From: Arthrobacter sp. CDRTa11
Lineage (GTDB): Bacteria > Actinomycetota > Actinomycetes > Actinomycetales > Micrococcaceae
Assembly: GCF_026427775.1 (NCBI RefSeq)
Contig: NZ_CP044532.1
Span: 3,968,001 to 4,032,000, forward strand
DNA: 64,000 nucleotides
Direction: 5' to 3'
Shown: positions 60,159-64,000 of the stretch, piece after piece
Layout of the letters: the number at the start of each line of letters is the position of its first letter
Numbering within the stretch: the stretch's first letter is position 1
Program-made: the position numbers and the translations under genes
Notes under the pieces: model-generated
Databases searched by the model: none
What the model was told of the DNA's origin: nothing
The model's input: the letters and a program-made list of their open reading frames with translations, nothing else

Positions 60159-61103
60159 TTGAATGAATTGAAGGTAAGCGTAGTAATACCCACGATGTTC
60201 CGAAGTGAACTTGTAGAGGCTATCGCGAGTGTGCACAAGCAAACAATCAGCAGGACAGAAGTCGAAATCATTGTCGTCGCGGACCGCGCCAGTTCGGATC
60301 TTGACCCAGCGTTGGCAGCTCAATTGCCGGCTGTCGATCATCTTCTTTTTACTGGTGGAGGGGCCGGTGCGCCGACCGCACGTAACCTAGGTGTTAGACA
60401 AAGCGTCGGCGAGTGGGTCGCATTCTTGGATGACGATGATTTCTGGGCCCCCACCAAGTTGGAGGAGCAGCTCAAAATTGCAGAGAGTATTGATGCCAGA
60501 AATGGCGTGATCATATCGTCTCGAGTACGCCAGTCAAAGGGTGTGGCCGACACACAGTCGGCTCCCGTTCCGGCACGATGTTTTCAGGCTGGGGAAGTGG
60601 TCGAACGCTACCTATTTGAAGCCCGTAGCCCCTCGCTTGGACGTTCGTCGCTGTTCACTTCAACTCTGTTGGTAGACCGTCAGCTCGCCCTGAGCAATCC
60701 GTGGAACGAGAGTCTGAAACGGCATCAGGACTGGGATTGGCTGATTCGTGCTCAAAAGTCTGGGGCCACTCTTCACCAGCTGAATTCAGTATTGTCGACA
60801 CAACGTGTTGGAAGTCATGGATCAATTTCAGCTTCGACTGATTGGCTTTCATCTCTTAACTGGGCCCGGAGCTGGAAGGGCACATGGAACCCACAGACTT
60901 ACGTGGACTTCGTCAGTGGCCAGCCGTTGCGATACGCTTTGCAGGGCCGGTCGCTGGCCGGTGTTCGGCAGTGTCTCGCGGAGATTTTGGCTGAACGTCG
61001 CGTTCCTTCAGTCGGACCGATGTTAATCGGAGCCGCAGGATTAATGTCACGCACGCAGTTAGAACGCTTGCTGGTCAACACACGGCCGAGGCGGAATCAC
61101 TAG
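60159..61103 (+). CDS. GT2-family glycosyltransferase
   Basis: The 314-residue protein has the GT-A fold. VSVVIPTMFRSELVEAIASV at about 6-25 is the nucleotide-sugar-binding start, and GAPTARNLGVRQSVGEWVAFLDDDDFW at about 68-94 holds the DxD region. HQDWDWLIR at about 189-197 is a later family motif. It adds a sugar to the growing repeat unit on a lipid carrier. TTG is the best start; an RBS-like GGAATTGAG lies before it. The next gene starts 1 base after its stop, so the genes are coupled. The sugar is unknown. Confidence 0.88.
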   Translation: MNELKVSVVIPTMFRSELVEAIASVHKQTISRTEVEIIVVADRASSDLDPALAAQLPAVDHLLFTGGGAGAPTARNLGVRQSVGEWVAFLDDDDFWAPTKLEEQLKIAESIDARNGVIISSRVRQSKGVADTQSAPVPARCFQAGEVVERYLFEARSPSLGRSSLFTSTLLVDRQLALSNPWNESLKRHQDWDWLIRAQKSGATLHQLNSVLSTQRVGSHGSISASTDWLSSLNWARSWKGTWNPQTYVDFVSGQPLRYALQGRSLAGVRQCLAEILAERRVPSVGPMLIGAAGLMSRTQLERLLVNTRPRRNH

Positions 61104-61104
61104 A

Positions 61105-62289
61105 ATGAGTATGCCCAACGGCCGCCGGTCAGGTTCAAAAGGATCTGCTACTCCTGGGAACAGCATCTTAACGGGACAGCGGAAGAGAAAAGTCATCCAG
61201 TTTCCCGTTCACAATGTCGACTATCCTCGAAATCGTCGAGTACGCGAATACCTTCAGAACCGAGGATGGGAATGCACACCTATAGTTCGCGGTAAGAAGA
61301 GGCAGGCCACCCCTAGCGAAAAGCTAAAGGCCGTAGTCTCTCTTTTCAAAGCGGCCAAGACAGCTGACGCTGTCTTTTTGAGTGAAATGTCGCTCAAATA
61401 TGCCCCTTTGACCTGGGCATTGAGCCGTATCTATGGCGCAATTCACATAGTCGATGGATTCATCGGACTCTACGAGACAGATGTCGAGGATAAGAACATC
61501 ATTCGTGCTGGTTCCCTCAAGGCCAAGATCTTGAAACTGCAAGACCGACTCGCCGTCGAGCTGGCAGACATATATGTAGTTGACACCGAAGTTCGCGCAG
61601 ACCGTGTACGGACTGAGTTCGGTCAAAGGCATATAGTTTACTCGTTGCCGGTAGGATCGCCCTCATGGGCTCAACCATCGGAATACAAAGTCCAAGACGG
61701 AACCCCTCAGGTCCTATACTACGGCAATTATATTCCTCTTCACGGTCTCAATGATTACGTAGCAGCAATTTCCCAGATACCCCCTTCCCAGAGACCGTTG
61801 ACGAAAATGATCGGTTCAGGTGATTGCTATGACGGAATTCTCGCCATGGTTAACCAACGCGGTCTATCTGATTTTTTCAGCTTTCATGAAGCAGTCCCCG
61901 AGTATCAACTGGCCGCAGAAATTGCTAACGCCAAGGTAGTCCTAGGAATATTTGGGTCGTCTTCAAAGGCTGCGTCAGTGATAGCAAATAAGGTTTGGCA
62001 AGGCCTGGCCTGTTCGCGAAGAGTCATTACTCGACAAAGCCGGGCATTAGACGAAATTTCCGAACTAGCGGGAGACTTGCTGATCCAAGTCCCAGCAGCG
62101 GATCCTACCAGCCTGGGAACTGCCATTCTCATAGCCGTTGAAGCTGATTCATCACCAGCCGCGACAGGAATTTCCCAAGAATTGGAGGCCTACGTCCTTG
62201 GCAAGTTTGACCACTTCTTGCTCTTGGTGAATCAAGAAATCGATGCACGCACTAAAAGCAGGGTCCATCCCGGAGCACCAATCACATGA
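61105..62289 (+). CDS. GT4-like glycosyltransferase
   Basis: The 394-residue protein has a GT-B layout. The N-terminal half opens with FPVHNVDYPRNRRVREYLQNRG, and the C-terminal half has VLYYGNYIPLHGLNDYVAAI at about 204-223. The donor-site region contains FGSSSKAASVIANKVWQGLACSRRVITR near 280-307. It is a diverged GT4/GT1-type enzyme without a clear EX7E motif. It lies between a GT2 gene and the flippase gene (4-base ATGA overlap with the latter), so it is probably part of repeat-unit assembly. The sugar transferred is unknown. Confidence 0.8.
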   Translation: MSMPNGRRSGSKGSATPGNSILTGQRKRKVIQFPVHNVDYPRNRRVREYLQNRGWECTPIVRGKKRQATPSEKLKAVVSLFKAAKTADAVFLSEMSLKYAPLTWALSRIYGAIHIVDGFIGLYETDVEDKNIIRAGSLKAKILKLQDRLAVELADIYVVDTEVRADRVRTEFGQRHIVYSLPVGSPSWAQPSEYKVQDGTPQVLYYGNYIPLHGLNDYVAAISQIPPSQRPLTKMIGSGDCYDGILAMVNQRGLSDFFSFHEAVPEYQLAAEIANAKVVLGIFGSSSKAASVIANKVWQGLACSRRVITRQSRALDEISELAGDLLIQVPAADPTSLGTAILIAVEADSSPAATGISQELEAYVLGKFDHFLLLVNQEIDARTKSRVHPGAPIT

Positions 62290-63827
62290 GTAAGACTGAC
62301 GGGGTATCCAACACTCCTGAAACAGGAAAATCTGGTGAGACTGCTCATGTGATACCGCTTTCACACCGCGCCGCCCGTGGTGCAGGGACCATGGCTCTAT
62401 CCCAAGTCATTAGAATCGGACTCCAACTTTTCGGGATAATCATCCTGGCCCGTCTCCTTATGCCTTCCGATTACGGATTGATCGCCATGGCAACAGCGAT
62501 TGTGGGCGTTGCCGAGGTTCTAAGGGACTTTGGATTGGCCCCGGCCGCTATTCAAGCAAAGTCATTGAGCGCCGCCGAGCGCTCCAACCTAGTGTGGGCG
62601 AACTCGGGCCTAGGCCTCCTCCTTGGTGGGCTCGTGACCGGTGCAGCGTGGCCCATTGGCGCGCTCTATGGCGACTCACGGCTAGTTCCCGTTGTACTCG
62701 CACTAGCGCCGATATTTTTCATCAATGGAATTTCGTCGCAATTTCGTGCTGATTTAAGCCGCGGAATGCACTTCAGTTCTCTGGCCAAAATAGAAATAGT
62801 GGCTCAAGTGCTGGCAATTACTGTAGGCGTGGGTACAGCGCTGATGGGCCTCGGATACTGGGCGATTGTTTGTCAGCAAGTCGTGCAAGCACTTTCGGTT
62901 CTGATCATGGTCATTTACTCGGCTCCTTGGCGACTTCGGAAATATGACCGCACGGTAAGCCTTAGACCTTTCCTCAAGTACGGCAGTAGCCTCCTCGGCA
63001 CCCAACTCCTGGTTTACGCAACGTCTAATCTCGACTCTGTCCTCATCGGTGCTCGGTTTGGCTCAGCGCAATTGGGGCTCTACAATCGCGCTTTTCAGAT
63101 GCTGGTACTTCCGCTTAACCAGATAAGTTCACCGGCTACGAGAGTGGCTCTACCAGTACTCTCCCGGATTCAGTCCGACGAATCCGAATTCCATCGGTTC
63201 GTCCTTCGAGGGCAGCTTTGCCTGACTTGGCTAGTCCTGCCTGCGTTTGGTTTCGTTGCAGTAAATTCGCACTCTGTTGTTGTCCTGCTTCTAGGTGAAC
63301 ATTGGGCTGCCGCTTCAACTATCTTTAGCCTGCTTGCGGTCGGAGGAATGTTTCAAACCCTTTCGTATACAACTTATTGGATTTTTTTGGCCAAGGGTCT
63401 TACCGCCTCAAATCTTAGATTTGCTCTAATTACTCGAACAATAATGCTAGCGGCACTTGTCTGGGGTGCACTATTCAGCGTGCACGCCGTTGCCGCAGCA
63501 TATTCCCTTTCTTTGCTTCTCATATGGCTTTTTGGTCTCATATGGATTGCTCGAGCCGGTGAATTCAAAAGTGTAAAGGCATTCACTCAAGGGCTAGGAA
63601 CGTTGGTTCTGGTGGCAGTGAGTAGTGCCGCAGCATATTTTACATCCCACTATTTTGGCGACCTCATCTCTCCGTATCGACTCCTTGTTTCCGGAGGAGC
63701 TTTCATAACTGCATTTTGTGTGTTGTGCATGGCGGTCCCATTCTGGCGCCGGCAAGCATTCGATATAATCAAGATTTTGCGGCTCATACGGCGCCGTAGT
63801 ACAAGCAAAAAGTCACCCAGGACTTGA
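62286..63827 (+). CDS. Oligosaccharide flippase, Wzx/MOP-type
   Basis: The 513-residue protein has about 12-14 membrane helices and the polysaccharide-transporter start SHRAARGAGTMALSQVIRIGLQ at about 26-47. PSDYGLIAMATAIVGVAEVLRDFGLAPAAIQ at about 69-99 is the WzxC-type signature. It flips lipid-linked repeat units across the membrane. It is joined to the upstream glycosyltransferase by an ATGA overlap, and the next gene starts 25 bases later. A basic tail ends the protein. Confidence 0.9.
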   Translation: MSKTDGVSNTPETGKSGETAHVIPLSHRAARGAGTMALSQVIRIGLQLFGIIILARLLMPSDYGLIAMATAIVGVAEVLRDFGLAPAAIQAKSLSAAERSNLVWANSGLGLLLGGLVTGAAWPIGALYGDSRLVPVVLALAPIFFINGISSQFRADLSRGMHFSSLAKIEIVAQVLAITVGVGTALMGLGYWAIVCQQVVQALSVLIMVIYSAPWRLRKYDRTVSLRPFLKYGSSLLGTQLLVYATSNLDSVLIGARFGSAQLGLYNRAFQMLVLPLNQISSPATRVALPVLSRIQSDESEFHRFVLRGQLCLTWLVLPAFGFVAVNSHSVVVLLLGEHWAAASTIFSLLAVGGMFQTLSYTTYWIFLAKGLTASNLRFALITRTIMLAALVWGALFSVHAVAAAYSLSLLLIWLFGLIWIARAGEFKSVKAFTQGLGTLVLVAVSSAAAYFTSHYFGDLISPYRLLVSGGAFITAFCVLCMAVPFWRRQAFDIIKILRLIRRRSTSKKSPRT

Positions 63828-63852
63828 AACTACTTCACCAAGAGGAACGCCC

Positions 63853-64000
63853 ATGGTAAAGCCCATTGAACTATTTTGGTGGTCTCCACGTAGAGACTCA
63901 AAACTTGCATCACGCGAACTCAAGAATGCGTCAAGTACGTGGATCCGAATGAGATTACATGGCGGTGATGCTCTAACCAATTTCGGGGATGAACTTTCGC
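63853..64000 (+). CDS. Polysaccharide pyruvyl transferase family, N-terminal part (cut by window end)
   Basis: The frame is preceded by AGAGGAA and begins MVKPIELFWWSPRRDSKLAS. It then reads GGDALTNFGDELS just before the window ends; an N-terminal NFGDELS-type motif is typical of polysaccharide pyruvyl transferases. These add acidic pyruvate ketals to exopolysaccharide sugars. Only 49 codons are visible. The position after the flippase fits such a decorating role. The call rests on this short motif plus context. Confidence 0.65.
   Translation, partial: MVKPIELFWWSPRRDSKLASRELKNASSTWIRMRLHGGDALTNFGDELS

Noticed and set aside
1..64000. tRNA genes or phage attachment sites
   Set aside because: No convincing cloverleaf or tRNA 3' end was seen on reading, including near the phage scar; a dedicated tRNA scan would be needed to exclude them.

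Overview
The window reads as chromosomal DNA of a high-GC Gram-positive actinobacterium, most likely Arthrobacter/Pseudarthrobacter or a close Micrococcaceae relative. The grounds are GTG/TTG starts, a menaquinone (not ubiquinone) pathway, a 4Fe-4S APS-reductase sulfur pathway, a LAxTG/sortase system, SipW-type signal peptides and many GC-rich intergenic inverted repeats. The genus is an inference; no rRNA gene is present to confirm it.

Layout. 0-2.2 kb: 5' part of rtcB (cut by the window edge) and an IS3-family element. 2.2-8.7 kb: assimilatory sulfate reduction (cysN, cysD, cysH, sulfite reductase) in overlapping operon order, with a sirohydrochlorin chelatase upstream that makes its cofactor, and a divergent UPF0126/TRIC-like membrane protein. 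8.7-10.4 kb: a SUKH-like small protein and an orphan AbiEi-N/nuclease-like gene bracketed by two copies of one palindrome. 10.5-15.3 kb and 19.3-24.7 kb: dispersed menaquinone genes (polyprenyl synthase, menJ-like reductase, menG, menF, menD, menC). They are interrupted by an amino-acid ABC transporter, a second AbiEi-N/nuclease-like gene (again bracketed by repeats) and a Tat-exported PhoX phosphatase flanked by 32-nt-period repeat arrays. 24.7-26.7 kb: ArsR plus SRPBCC pair and a PAP2 phosphatase. 26.7-29.2 kb: a four-gene operon of three SipW-type exported proteins and their probable dedicated signal peptidase. 29.3-36.3 kb: MFS transporter, small unknowns, decayed genes, a paired SMR efflux pump with a MarR regulator and matching operators, a SnoaL-like protein, a TPR-like protein and an NAD(P)-binding protein. 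36.4-40.5 kb: a DUF3494 ice-binding protein with a LAKTG motif, a class F-type sortase, and a MinD-like ATPase preceded by two membrane microproteins. 40.7-45.3 kb: GT1 glycosyltransferase with TetR, an MBL hydrolase, small proteins and a Pro/Gln-rich membrane protein. 45.3-47.2 kb: a phage scar that truncates a neighbour. 47.2-53.8 kb: an acyltransferase-3/SGNH protein, the branched-chain 2-oxoacid dehydrogenase operon and a divergent Lrp/AsnC regulator.

From about 53.8 kb to the end the DNA is visibly AT-richer. It holds a Tat-exported BNR-type protein and a Wzx/Wzy-type exopolysaccharide locus: Wzz/BY-kinase, Wzy, two glycosyltransferases, Wzx and the start of a polysaccharide pyruvyl transferase. 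This part looks acquired by transfer.

Themes. Siroheme synthesis and sulfate assimilation sit together. Menaquinone synthesis is nearly complete but scattered. Several independent surface systems (SipW fibre-type proteins, a sortase-anchored ice-binding protein, exopolysaccharide, an acyltransferase) suggest a soil or cold-environment surface lifestyle. The least explained signals are the intergenic repeat families, especially those bracketing the two AbiEi-N/nuclease-like genes in the same geometry.
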